DNA from: Bdellovibrionales bacterium
GTDB taxonomy: Bacteria; Bdellovibrionota; UBA1018
Assembly: GCA_018266355.1 (NCBI GenBank)
Contig: JAFEAP010000014.1
Location: 110,768-174,767, forward strand
Direction: 5' to 3'
DNA length: 64,000 nucleotides
The translations under genes and the position numbers were made by a program. The notes beneath the pieces are model-generated. The model ran no database searches and was not told the origin of the DNA. It saw nothing but the letters and a program-made list of their open reading frames with translations. Below are positions 33,226-42,100 of this stretch, piece after piece (the first letter of the stretch is position 1; the number at the start of each line of letters is the position of its first letter).

Positions 33226-34340
33226 AACCGAATCCCTTCCGCTGGTTTGAAATCGATGCTCGAGGCGTCCGCTTCGGGCTCCTCGCCTCGGCGCTCCTCC
33301 TCCCGACGTTCGCCCTCGCGGGCCCGGACGCCCTCGTCGCCACCGACTCGCTCTGGGACGACGGCCGGATCGAGGTCTGTTTCGGCACGTCCGCGACGGT
33401 CGTGAACCCGAAGGCGGACATGGCGAAGGACGTGAGGAAGATCCGCCGCGTACGCGACCACTCGCCGCTCGAAAGCCGGATCCACGACGTCCTCGAACGC
33501 GAGTACACGCCCGAGCGCACCGGCATGCGCTTCGCCGGATACGGAAACTGCGACCGCGTGCCGCGGGACGAGCCGAACGCTCCGGCCTTCATCTTCGCCG
33601 ACACCGATTCGAAAACCTTCGGCCTGACTTCGATCGGCGACGAATCGAAGGACCTCGCGCCGGCGGATCGCCGCGGCATCATATCGGGCGCGATCTTCGG
33701 TCTCGCCGCCGTCCGCGCGAACAAGGACTACTCCGTCGCGAAAGGCGCGAACGCGCTCCTGAAGGTCGTCGAGCCCGGCTCACCGACCGCGAACGCGATC
33801 ATCGACCTCGCCGCCGATCTCGACGAAGAACTCAAGGATCAGCTCGTCGACGTGACGATCATCCACGAGATGGGCCACCTCGCCGGCCTTCTCCACGAGG
33901 AGAGCCGGAAGGACGCGAAAGGTCACCAACCCGATTGGTGCCGCTCCGCCGGGGACAAGGGCGAGCAAGACAAGAGCACCGAAAAGACGGTCGGCACCGA
34001 GTTCGACCCCTTCTCCGTGATGGATTACTGTACGGACGACATCGCGAAGGGATTCGCGTTCTACCACCTCTTCTGCTCGGCTCCGAAGGTCTCGGCGGAA
34101 CTCTCCCGGCGAAACCCGAAGTTCGAGTGGAAAGTCATGGCGCCTTACTGCGGTTATATGCAGAGCCGGAACTACGCCGCGAGGCTTTCGATCCGGGACC
34201 GCGCGGCTCTCCGCCGCGTCTACCTCGGGGTGCCCGTGCCGCCGGGGTCGCGGAGCTACCGCTCGAATCCCGAGGAAGTCCGGGTACTGAAGGCGATGGA
34301 CGCCCTCTACGAAGCGTTGCCCGACTCGGTGGTGCGCTAG
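33222..34340 (+). CDS. Secreted metzincin-like zinc protease
   Basis: 372 residues. A TTG start is chosen because it overlaps the upstream TGA and has a GGAGG Shine-Dalgarno; it gives a signal peptide ending near FALAGPD. The zinc site HEMGHLAGLLHEE (H215, E216, H219, H225) has the metzincin form HExxHxxGxxH and resembles astacins, and SVMDYC about 45 residues later is a good Met-turn. Several cysteines suggest disulfides. It is likely an extracytoplasmic endopeptidase. The 3' end overlaps the convergent MFS gene by 4 bases. The upstream open frame is a shadow of the methyltransferase. Confidence 0.85.
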   Translation: MKPNPFRWFEIDARGVRFGLLASALLLPTFALAGPDALVATDSLWDDGRIEVCFGTSATVVNPKADMAKDVRKIRRVRDHSPLESRIHDVLEREYTPERTGMRFAGYGNCDRVPRDEPNAPAFIFADTDSKTFGLTSIGDESKDLAPADRRGIISGAIFGLAAVRANKDYSVAKGANALLKVVEPGSPTANAIIDLAADLDEELKDQLVDVTIIHEMGHLAGLLHEESRKDAKGHQPDWCRSAGDKGEQDKSTEKTVGTEFDPFSVMDYCTDDIAKGFAFYHLFCSAPKVSAELSRRNPKFEWKVMAPYCGYMQSRNYAARLSIRDRAALRRVYLGVPVPPGSRSYRSNPEEVRVLKAMDALYEALPDSVVR

Positions 34341-35626
34341 GCGGAAGCCGAAATCGCGCCGTCGCGCCCCGCGCGGCCGAGGCGATAGAGCGTCGTTTGG
34401 ACGACGACCATCAGGACGAAGCACGCGACACCGGTCGAAAGCAGGAATTTGTCCGTCTGGTCCGGGATCTTCTCGAGGAGGAACGCCACGGCCGCGGTCG
34501 CCGCGCGGTCGATCAAGCTCTCGAGTGAAAGCACCGTGGCCCGGTACTGGGGATCGGGGATCGCCTCGTTCATGACTTGGCGCTGGATCGGATAACTCAA
34601 TCCGGCCGCGACGGAGAAAACCGCGAGAAGCACGCCCGTCCCGAGCTGCCCGACCGCGGGAAGGAGCGCGACGGAAAGCCCCATCACGACGGAGAGCACG
34701 AAGACGGCGCGGATATCGGTGAAATAACGGCGCATCCAAGCGGGACGCGCGGAACCGACCGCCTCGAAGAACGACATCATCCCCATCATCACGCCGTAGG
34801 CCGGAAGCCCGAACCCTTTCCCGTGCAAGATCGGCTGAAAGAGGTTCACCGAGACGAGGCGGTCGAGGACGAAGATCACCACGCCCTGGAACATGAGCGT
34901 GATGAGCCAGGGCGAGCGCGCCGCGATCCGAAATCCGTCGCGCAGGCGCATCCGACGCGGTTTCGCGGGCGAGAGATCTCCCGCGCTGAGCGCCGCCGCT
35001 TCGGCGACGAGCGCCTCCCCGTGAGCGTCGTGCCCGAACCGCGGGAGGAGCGCCGCGATCCCGAGCGAGATGAACGCCGCGCCGGCCGTGAGCCAGTACG
35101 GGAGCGTCACGTGCCAAGCCATGAGGTAACCGATCACCGCGAAGCAGGCGATCCGTCCGAAGAGCGAATAAGCGCGCGCGTTCCCCTCGATCTGCTTGAA
35201 TTCGGCGTGCGCGTTCGCGCGCCGGAGGTACTCGAAAAGATAAGCCGAGGCCGCGCCCGATACGAACGACCGCGCGAGCGCGATGCCGAGCCAGTGGATC
35301 GTGAATCCCTCGAACGTCGTGACATAGACGGCGACGAGGTTCGCCGCGACGAGCGTCACCGAGCCGAGGATCATCGACCGCACGTAGCCGAAACGGTCGG
35401 CGAAGTAGCCGGTCGGCAGTTCGAGAAGGCAAAACACGGCGTAATAGATCGACTGGATCCGGTAGATCTCCGAATCCGAGAGTCCCATCCGCTTCTGATA
35501 CTCGAAGAAAACGGGCACCCAGAAAAGCAGCGTGAACGTGAATTGGAACCAGTAATAAAGCCGGATGACCCGTTTCCGGGACGCGGGAGACGCGGCGGCG
35601 AAGCCTTTCGAGGCGGACTCGGTCAC
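34337..35626 (-). CDS. MFS transporter
   Basis: About 429 residues with twelve predicted membrane segments. Major facilitator features include YFADRFGYVRSMILGS in the loop between helices 2 and 3 and a long cytosolic loop after helix 6 (HDAHGEALVAEAAALSAGD...). The start is a GTG (MTESASKGFAAA) 5 bases after the upstream dikinase stop, with GGAG about 9 bases before it. The much longer open frame is a shadow. The substrate is unknown. Co-transcription with the dikinase-like gene suggests a link to sugar or glucan metabolism, but this is only inference. Confidence 0.88.
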   Translation of the reverse strand: MTESASKGFAAASPASRKRVIRLYYWFQFTFTLLFWVPVFFEYQKRMGLSDSEIYRIQSIYYAVFCLLELPTGYFADRFGYVRSMILGSVTLVAANLVAVYVTTFEGFTIHWLGIALARSFVSGAASAYLFEYLRRANAHAEFKQIEGNARAYSLFGRIACFAVIGYLMAWHVTLPYWLTAGAAFISLGIAALLPRFGHDAHGEALVAEAAALSAGDLSPAKPRRMRLRDGFRIAARSPWLITLMFQGVVIFVLDRLVSVNLFQPILHGKGFGLPAYGVMMGMMSFFEAVGSARPAWMRRYFTDIRAVFVLSVVMGLSVALLPAVGQLGTGVLLAVFSVAAGLSYPIQRQVMNEAIPDPQYRATVLSLESLIDRAATAAVAFLLEKIPDQTDKFLLSTGVACFVLMVVVQTTLYRLGRAGRDGAISASA

Positions 35627-35631
35627 GGCGC

Positions 35632-37641
35632 TTACTCCGAATACGGCCGGATCTGGAGCAGGCCGATGCCTTCCGCGCTCGCGAGCCACTCGATATCGAC
35701 CGGTTGGCTGAACGTATAGTCCGGCGAGAAGTGGCTCTGGAGGAGTCGGCCGATGAACGCGAGCTTCTGGAGCATCGCTCCCTGCTCGGCGGAAATGCCC
35801 TCGGCGAAATCTCCGAGCGAGAGCGTTCGGCCGCCGCCCTCGACGGTGTTGTAGATCATCTGGATCGGCAAGACCGACCCGTGGACGACCTTCTCGACCG
35901 ACTTGAGGGAGACGTTCATGTAGACGTTCCGGAAGTCCTTCACGTTCGACGGATTCGTCGTAACGAGCACGCCGCCGATGTCGGATTCGATCATCTCCTG
36001 GATGATCACGCCCATGTAACAATCGTCGAGCGAGATGCCGACCTGGTGCCGGAGGCGGACCGAGCGCGGCGAAAGGAGCGACGCCCAGACTTCCTTCACG
36101 GATTCGAAGATCTTGTCGGCCTTCGAGACCGAGCTGATCGATTCGTAGATCCCGGCCGCGGAGAAACCGGCCAAGTCTTCCGCGTTCGAACTCGAACGCA
36201 CGACGAAGGCCGAAACGCCGGAGAGGTGCTTCGCGATTTCGGCGTCGATCCGGTTCCGGAGCTTGTCCGTCATGCGCACGGTGCGGATGCTTTGCTGGAG
36301 CTGGAGGCAGAGCGCGTCGACTTCGCGGACGCCGAGTTCGAGCGCCATCTTGAGCTTGCCGATTCCCTGCTGGATCGCGGAAGAACTCTCGAGGAACTCC
36401 TGCTGGACCGCGAAAGGGATCGCGATTCCCTTCGGGACGCGGACGGTCTTCTTCAGGAAGTCGTGGGAGGCCGACGCCATATCGGCCGACTCCGGCACGC
36501 CGAGGAACTTCGCGAGGTACGGCATGAGGTTCTCGCGCGGCGGGCGCGGGATCCGGTAGAACCCGAGCATCCGCTCGGATCCGTCGGCGAGGAGGTAGCG
36601 CATTTCGCCGAGGTTGGCGGCCTTCGTGCCGTACTTGTAGCGGTCGGCGGCGCGGAGCTGGTCGAGCGAGACGATCGGGGTGTTCAGGAGTTCCGGGGAT
36701 TCGATCTCGACGCGGTTCACCTTCCAGGCCGGGGCTTGGACGTCCTGCGGTTTTTCGGTTTTTTTCAACGAAACTTCCGAGGCCGAATTCTCGACGACGT
36801 ACTCGACCCACTGCTCGTGGAGACCGTCCTTCTCGATCCGGTCGAAGATGCCGATCTGGATCGCGTTCGGGATCTTCCACCCGGACGCGAGGACGTTCGT
36901 GTGGGAGAGCGGCGTCGTGTGGTGGGCGTTGATGATGCCCGAGACGCGCGGGATATCGTCGGGCACCCGGTGCATGACGACGATGTCGAACCACTCGACG
37001 GTGTGCGCGACGCGTTTGTAGTCCATCTCGGAACGGAACGCGCGGATCCGACCGATCGCGCGGCCCGGGTTCAGCGCGATGTAGCGGGCCTGGGCGAAGA
37101 GCTGGTGCGAGAAGATCCGCGGGAGCGCCGTCGGATCGATCTCTTTCACGATCGTTTCTTGGAGCGTGTTCGCCGGTTTGAAAAGCACCGGAATGAGCGG
37201 ATCGACCCAGTCCTTCACGAAACCGTAGAAGTACTCGACCATCGGGCGGTCCATCGTATCGACTTCGACCGTTTCGAGGGTGAAAAACTGCGTGTCCGGC
37301 CCCGTGCTCTCGGGCGTTTTTTGGAGCGAGAGGATGCCGAAGTAAAAACGCCGGTCGTGATCGAAATAGACGGTTTGGTTGAACGCGTCGATTTCCGCGT
37401 CGATCTCGCCCGGTTTTTTTCCGAGGATCTGTTCGCCGACGTAATCGGCGTGAAACGGATAGCGGTTATTGTTGATGAAGTGGATCTTCCCCTCGTGGCG
37501 ATCGAGGACGATCTTCACGAACGGATAACCGGCGAGCTTGCCCGCGATCTGGGTGAATTGGCTCTGGCTCAGCTTCTGACCCGAAAAACCGGGTAGGAGC
37601 TCGACTTCGGGAGCTTGGGCGGCGGGGGACGCGTTGACCAT
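35632..37641 (-). CDS. PEP/pyruvate-binding dikinase-like protein with glucan-dikinase domain order
   Basis: 669 residues. A long N-terminal region (1-220) resembles no family I know. Next is a swivelling phosphohistidine-like domain with SGIINAHHTTPLSHTNVLASG (His247 is the candidate phosphoacceptor), then a C-terminal ATP-grasp domain with KYGTKAANLGEM (336-347) and VRSSSNAEDLAGFS (481-494). In PEP synthase the ATP-grasp comes first and a PEP-binding barrel last; here the histidine domain precedes ATP-grasp and no barrel exists, as in alpha-glucan water dikinases. A perfect TTGACA promoter lies 7 bases from the ATG. The true substrate is unknown. Confidence 0.85.
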   Translation of the reverse strand: MVNASPAAQAPEVELLPGFSGQKLSQSQFTQIAGKLAGYPFVKIVLDRHEGKIHFINNNRYPFHADYVGEQILGKKPGEIDAEIDAFNQTVYFDHDRRFYFGILSLQKTPESTGPDTQFFTLETVEVDTMDRPMVEYFYGFVKDWVDPLIPVLFKPANTLQETIVKEIDPTALPRIFSHQLFAQARYIALNPGRAIGRIRAFRSEMDYKRVAHTVEWFDIVVMHRVPDDIPRVSGIINAHHTTPLSHTNVLASGWKIPNAIQIGIFDRIEKDGLHEQWVEYVVENSASEVSLKKTEKPQDVQAPAWKVNRVEIESPELLNTPIVSLDQLRAADRYKYGTKAANLGEMRYLLADGSERMLGFYRIPRPPRENLMPYLAKFLGVPESADMASASHDFLKKTVRVPKGIAIPFAVQQEFLESSSAIQQGIGKLKMALELGVREVDALCLQLQQSIRTVRMTDKLRNRIDAEIAKHLSGVSAFVVRSSSNAEDLAGFSAAGIYESISSVSKADKIFESVKEVWASLLSPRSVRLRHQVGISLDDCYMGVIIQEMIESDIGGVLVTTNPSNVKDFRNVYMNVSLKSVEKVVHGSVLPIQMIYNTVEGGGRTLSLGDFAEGISAEQGAMLQKLAFIGRLLQSHFSPDYTFSQPVDIEWLASAEGIGLLQIRPYSE

Positions 37642-37648
37642 AGGCCGA

Positions 37649-37677
37649 CGGTGTATGCGAAACGGCGCACAGTGTCA
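37649..37677 (-). promoter_or_regulatory. Promoter of the dikinase-like gene
   Basis: On the minus strand, TTGACA (37677-37672), exactly 17 bases, then TACACC (37654-37649), with only 7 bases to the ATG at 37641. No room for a Shine-Dalgarno, so the mRNA is probably leaderless. Confidence 0.65.
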
Positions 37678-37739
37678 AGCGTCGTTTCTTTGGAAACCGC
37701 AATTATTCCGACCAGATAGCAATCACCTACCCCGGCCGA

Positions 37740-40259
37740 TCAGTTCCCGCGGATCAGGCGCGAGATATCGACCGAACCCGCGGGTTCGCTATTCGGGCCG
37801 ACCGAACTCACCTTCCGGAGCACCGGACGATGGGTGACCGTCGGATCGCTCAAATCCTCGATCGCGTAATGCACCCGCAGGGCGTCCGCTTGGAAGCAGC
37901 GGTGGACGTTGTTGTCGGCCGAGAGGTAGGTCGCGTCCGTTTTCGGATAGGAAATCGTCTGCAGGTTTCCGTTCGCGTCCGGACCGTCCGGAGGACACAC
38001 GACTTCGAGCGCCGTTCGAACGACGAAGCGGCAGTTCTCCTGGTCGAGCGTGCTCGCGGTCACGCCGGCGATGCCCCGGAAGGGGTTCCCGGTCACGTGG
38101 GCCGCGATATCCGCCAGGATATTCGCGCGAACCGTGTTGAGCGCGGCCATCTGCGCGCTCGCGGTCAAGCCGTCGAGCAGCTTACACCGGTTCCCTTCGC
38201 GATTGTAGACGCCCGGTACCGGTTTGCCTGCGTTGTCCTTCAGGTAAAACCGCGTCGGATTCGTCACGCCGCTGAAGTCGGTCGAGCCGCCCGAACCCGC
38301 GTTGTAGAACGCGTCGAAGTCCGTATAGAGCGAAGCCGGGGTGGCGACGCAGTGGAACTTCGTCGGATCGGTCGAAGCCGCCTTCTGACTCATGCAGCAC
38401 GCGAGCATCTTGTTCGTGAGCGTGCCGAAAACGGCTTGAACGGCGGCCGGTTGGTAATTCGACGACTTCACCGGAGTCGCGTCGCTGCAGTTGTTTTCCG
38501 CGATGTGCGCGGGGTCCGAGGCGATCAGCACGCACTGGTTCGCCCCGTTCAGGAAAAACCCGTCGGCGCACTTCCACACCTTCCGGCGGTAAAGGACGCT
38601 CGTGTCGTAACCGGTGACCTGACTGCGCACCATCGCGATCGGACGGTTCGGCAGGTCCGAAAGGGCGTCCACGATGCCGGCGGCGACTTTGTTCGCCGCC
38701 GTGAACGCGTCGGCGCCCGGATCCGGAACGACCGCGAGCACTCGCCCGTCGACCGCTCCGCCGGAACCGCCGATCGAAGGCATGCATTTATAACGTCCGT
38801 CGGTCGTATCGAGCTTGAACTTCTCGTTCAGGTTCGGACATCCGCACTGGTAGTTATTCAGCGAAGTCCCGCCTCCGCCCGCCGTGATGCCGGCGACGAC
38901 GCTGACGAGGCCGATCGGGAGCGAACGCGCCTGCGGATCGGTCAGCGCTTCGGTGAAATCCATCATCGAAACGTTCGAGGGAGCGCCCACGGCCGCGCAC
39001 GCGCACGAGAGCGTATTGTCCGGATTCGGGTTCGCGGGAATCGTCCCGCCGTAGACCCAAGCGGGATACCGCAGGCCCGAGATCGCCGACTGACGGACCG
39101 GCGACCGGGGATTTCCCGAAAACGCCGGATCGTTGCAACCGCAGGTGTTCGTGAGGGCATCGAGCTTCATCCCGCGCGGACAGACGTCGCGGCAAACTCC
39201 CGCGGTATCGCGCTGCTGGCTGCCTTGGCATTTCGTCACGCATTGGCCGCCGACGGCCGGCGGGGGCGGATAGATTTCCTTGGTCGGATCGGAGGTACAG
39301 TTCGAGGCCTGGACGCAGGTCTTCGTCACCGGATCGTAGGTCTCCGACGGCTGGCAGGTCGATTTGCACGTTTTCCCGGTCGACGTGTCCTGGACCCAGC
39401 CCACTGGATAGTCGTTCGCGCAAGGCACGCACTTCCATGCGCCGTTCACGGTGTCGAACTTGTAATAATCCGTCGAGCTATTGCAATAGCAGTCGGTCGG
39501 TCCGGCGTTCATGTTCCCCGGATCGTTCACGATGTTGTTGTAGCAGGTATTGTACTGCTGGCTGTACTGCGTGTAGCACTGGAAATACGCGGTCCAATCC
39601 CCGCTCGGCGTCGGACCGGTGTAACCGACGCAATCCGGATCGTTCGACGGGATCCCCGATCCGCTCGGGTCGTCCGCGCACCATCCGTCGCCTTGGGGAA
39701 TCCCGTAGTCCGGTCGCAGGTGATCGCACTTCGTGTAGGGATCGTAGGCGGAGCACTGCTGGGCCGGATCCACGGTCAGCCCTTGCACCTTGTAGGACGC
39801 CTTGGAAGCGTCCGGGCAATAGCTCCGGATCGTATCGTAACCGCCGGCGGCCGCCGTGGTCTTGATGTAATTGAAATAATTATTGCAGTCGTTCTGGCAC
39901 TTGTTCGTGTTGCTGCTATTGCAATTGAAGAGACCGCCGCTGGTCTGCGACATCGCGTAGGTAAAGGTATGCTGGGATTTCGCGTTCCACGTGCGTTTCC
40001 CCGTCGTAGCGCCGACGTCGGAGAGATCGACGTTATAGGTCGACATGTTCTCGTGAACCTTGCAGGCGTACTTACAATTCCCGTGCTTCACGTTGTACGC
40101 GTACTCGCCGCAGTCGGCGGCGAGTTCCATCGAAGTCCCCGCGTTCGCGACCCGACAAGTCCCCTGCTCCGCGAAGGCGTTCGAGACCCCGCCCGTCGCG
40201 ATGAACGCGAGCAGGAGCCCGATTTGCGCGAATCCGAATTTTAATTCCGGTTTAAGCAT
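37740..40259 (-). CDS. Large secreted cysteine-rich protein
   Basis: 839 residues. An N-terminal signal peptide (hydrophobic IGLLLAFIATGGVSNAFA) precedes a protein with several dozen cysteines in short spaced clusters (for example TCRVAN, CKYACKVH, CNSSNTNKCQNDC, CYCNSSTDYY, CKSTCQPSETYDP, CVPCANDYPVG), many within Tyr/Asn/Pro-rich loops. The organisation suggests strings of small disulfide-bonded modules, as in adhesins or protease-inhibitor-like repeats, but no named domain is certain. It lies 23 bases downstream of a pilin-like gene and is probably co-transcribed with it, so surface or pilus-associated display is possible. Confidence 0.8.
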   Translation of the reverse strand: MLKPELKFGFAQIGLLLAFIATGGVSNAFAEQGTCRVANAGTSMELAADCGEYAYNVKHGNCKYACKVHENMSTYNVDLSDVGATTGKRTWNAKSQHTFTYAMSQTSGGLFNCNSSNTNKCQNDCNNYFNYIKTTAAAGGYDTIRSYCPDASKASYKVQGLTVDPAQQCSAYDPYTKCDHLRPDYGIPQGDGWCADDPSGSGIPSNDPDCVGYTGPTPSGDWTAYFQCYTQYSQQYNTCYNNIVNDPGNMNAGPTDCYCNSSTDYYKFDTVNGAWKCVPCANDYPVGWVQDTSTGKTCKSTCQPSETYDPVTKTCVQASNCTSDPTKEIYPPPPAVGGQCVTKCQGSQQRDTAGVCRDVCPRGMKLDALTNTCGCNDPAFSGNPRSPVRQSAISGLRYPAWVYGGTIPANPNPDNTLSCACAAVGAPSNVSMMDFTEALTDPQARSLPIGLVSVVAGITAGGGGTSLNNYQCGCPNLNEKFKLDTTDGRYKCMPSIGGSGGAVDGRVLAVVPDPGADAFTAANKVAAGIVDALSDLPNRPIAMVRSQVTGYDTSVLYRRKVWKCADGFFLNGANQCVLIASDPAHIAENNCSDATPVKSSNYQPAAVQAVFGTLTNKMLACCMSQKAASTDPTKFHCVATPASLYTDFDAFYNAGSGGSTDFSGVTNPTRFYLKDNAGKPVPGVYNREGNRCKLLDGLTASAQMAALNTVRANILADIAAHVTGNPFRGIAGVTASTLDQENCRFVVRTALEVVCPPDGPDANGNLQTISYPKTDATYLSADNNVHRCFQADALRVHYAIEDLSDPTVTHRPVLRKVSSVGPNSEPAGSVDISRLIRGN

Positions 40260-40282
40260 AGGAACCCCGAATCGTTGCGAAG

Positions 40283-40546
40283 TCAGTCGGTCGTCAGGAG
40301 CGAATTCTGGATGGAGGCCGGCGTCGAAGCGAGACCGCGCACGCCTTGGGAAAGCTGAGTGATGTTTCCCTTAACTTCGATCGCCTTCTGCTGACGCCCG
40401 ACGTTCGTCAGCATGGTCGCCATTCCGAGTGCGAGCACCATCATGACCCCGCTGACGATCATCACTTCGGTCAGCGTCATGCCGCTTTCGCTTTTGAGGT
40501 TCACGCCCGCGCTCTCGCGCGCGCCCAGGAATGGGTTCGGTCCCAT
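40283..40546 (-). CDS. Type IV pilin-like / pseudopilin protein
   Basis: 87 residues starting MGPNPFLGARESAG. A prepilin-type signal is clear: a short basic leader ending SESG, then MTLTEVMIVSGVMMVLALGMATML with Glu at position +5 of the mature protein. This N-methylation motif is cut by prepilin peptidase and the hydrophobic helix packs in a pilus or pseudopilus. The soluble part is very short (about 40 residues), as in minor pilins. AAGGAAA about 8 bases before the ATG fixes the start; an upstream in-frame ATG is less likely. Followed by the Cys-rich secreted protein. Confidence 0.82.
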   Translation of the reverse strand: MGPNPFLGARESAGVNLKSESGMTLTEVMIVSGVMMVLALGMATMLTNVGRQQKAIEVKGNITQLSQGVRGLASTPASIQNSLLTTD

Positions 40547-40723
40547 AAACAGTTTCCTTTCGGAATAGCGATCGGGCGCCGGCATTACCCCAGTCCACAT
40601 ACATACTTCCGCGCTGGCTACCCTAGTCTTAGTGTCGGTTAGTCTCGGCCGAAGAAGAATGAGTCAAAATTGACCCGCCCGGAATCGCCCGTCACCGATG
40701 TGAACGACGATAAAACCGCAGAA

Positions 40724-40752
40724 AAGCCGCCCAAAAGAGCCATTTTGCGGCA
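40724..40752 (-). terminator. Rho-independent terminator (minus strand)
   Basis: GCCGC and AAAA on one side pair with GCGGC and TTTT on the other (bulge of two C), and read on the minus strand the stem is followed by TTTTCTG. It lies 27 bases past the stop of the 404-residue hypothetical gene, which it should terminate. Confidence 0.6.
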
Positions 40753-40778
40753 CTTACCCGAGGAAAGCGGCACTCGGT

Positions 40779-41993
40779 TCAGCTGGAAACCGCGACGTCC
40801 CGAACCGAGCCGAGCGCTTTTTGAGCCCATTGCTCGTGAAAGCGGGCCGCGCCGACGGAAACCAATCCGTGGAAAAGCCCGCTGCGGAGGTTCCGCTCGA
40901 CGCGGGCCGGGAGCAGCGGCGCGAGAGCGGCCAATCCGCCGGGGAACGCCTCGAGGATGCCCGCGACGGCCCGGGGATAGGCATGAGTGACGACGGTGCC
41001 CGTCGGCCCCTTCAGCTTCTCCCATCCCGTGTAAAGCGCGTCGACGATCGCGGCGACTTCTTCCGGACGGATGCCGGCATGACTGCCCACTCGACGTCCC
41101 CACTCGTCGAAGAACGGAGCCATCGGCAGCAGGAAGGTCGCCGAACGACGAAGCGCCCGGGGCATGCGTAGGGCGAAATGGCGGTGGTTCTCCCCCGCCA
41201 AAAGCGAACGGTTCAATCGCCCCGCCTCGGCGAGCGCCCCCCCGAAGCGGACCGCTCGCGCGCCTTCCGCCGAAATCACCCGATAGGCGAACTCGGAGAG
41301 CGGATCCCGCATGGAGAGGTTCCAGAGGTCGATCGCCCGGTCGAGGTCGCCGAGATTGTGCGCGACGAGTCCCGCGGCCCGGATCAGTCCGACACCGTCT
41401 CGAGCCTTTCGAAACTCGAGGTAGATCTTCGCTTCGCGGGTCACCTCGAACTCGATCGTCTCGCGCAGGCGCTGGGAGAGCAGCGGGTCCCGGGAGGCGG
41501 TCGCGGCATAGGCGGCGATCGCGACGGCGAGCCATTCGCCGTGGTGGCCCGACAGGACGAGCCGCGAATGCGGCGAAACGATCCACCGGCCGGTCACCGG
41601 CGTGGAGTCCCAGTGGTAGGCCTCGAGGACCGTCTCCGCCATCTCGCGGATCGCGTCGCTCGGAAGGGCGTGATGCCAGAGTTTCGAACCCACGAGGTGT
41701 TCGACGTCGGCCGGGACGAAACTCCCGACGCTCGCCCAATGGGCGGCGAGGCAGAGGCGGAAATATTCCGCCGGCTCGAGCTCGCGCTCGGGCGAAGCAG
41801 CGGCGGCCGCGAGTTCCGTGAGGTACGGGCGACGCTCTTCATCCTCGGCGGATACGAAATCGTCCTCGAAAAGATACGGAATCGTCGCTTGGAGATGAGC
41901 GATCAGCGCGCCGGCGGACGCATTCCGCGGGAAAAAATCCCGAGAAGTCGCGACGGATTCAAACGAAGGAGACACGGAGCCCGGAAGCATCAC
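40779..41993 (-). CDS. Hypothetical protein, 404 residues
   Basis: A soluble, mostly helical protein with no signal peptide or recognised domain. Segments include [22 protein letters not shown] near the N-terminus, a histidine-containing stretch [25 protein letters not shown], and [26 protein letters not shown], which resembles one TPR-like unit. A possible promoter (TTGTGA, 18 bases, CATACC) lies 12 bases upstream of the ATG-ATG start. It has its own terminator and is transcribed alone. Codon use is like its neighbours. No function can be proposed. Confidence 0.75.
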   Translation of the reverse strand: MMLPGSVSPSFESVATSRDFFPRNASAGALIAHLQATIPYLFEDDFVSAEDEERRPYLTELAAAAASPERELEPAEYFRLCLAAHWASVGSFVPADVEHLVGSKLWHHALPSDAIREMAETVLEAYHWDSTPVTGRWIVSPHSRLVLSGHHGEWLAVAIAAYAATASRDPLLSQRLRETIEFEVTREAKIYLEFRKARDGVGLIRAAGLVAHNLGDLDRAIDLWNLSMRDPLSEFAYRVISAEGARAVRFGGALAEAGRLNRSLLAGENHRHFALRMPRALRRSATFLLPMAPFFDEWGRRVGSHAGIRPEEVAAIVDALYTGWEKLKGPTGTVVTHAYPRAVAGILEAFPGGLAALAPLLPARVERNLRSGLFHGLVSVGAARFHEQWAQKALGSVRDVAVSS

Positions 41994-42088
41994 TCGGGTC
42001 CGGGTATGACACAGGAACCCACGGCCTCACAAGCGCGAACCCGAAAATTTCGATGCGTTTTTCGCACCGCACAACTGCGCATATTCGA

Positions 42089-42094
42089 TACTAT
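42089..42094 (+). promoter_or_regulatory. -10 box of aconitase gene, leaderless start
   Basis: TACTAT ends 6 bases before the chosen ATG (42101), so the expected first transcribed base is the A of the start codon. The -35 region is weak. Confidence 0.45.
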
Positions 42095-42100
42095 CCCTCC

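Noticed and set aside
35704..37596. 630-residue plus-strand frame opposite the dikinase
   Set aside because: Asp/Arg-rich shadow of the dikinase-like gene, no recognisable domain or ribosome-binding site.
37830..40244. 804-residue plus-strand frame opposite the Cys-rich protein
   Set aside because: Arg/Val/Ala-rich mirror frame without signal peptide or domain; the minus-strand protein has a signal peptide and operon partner.
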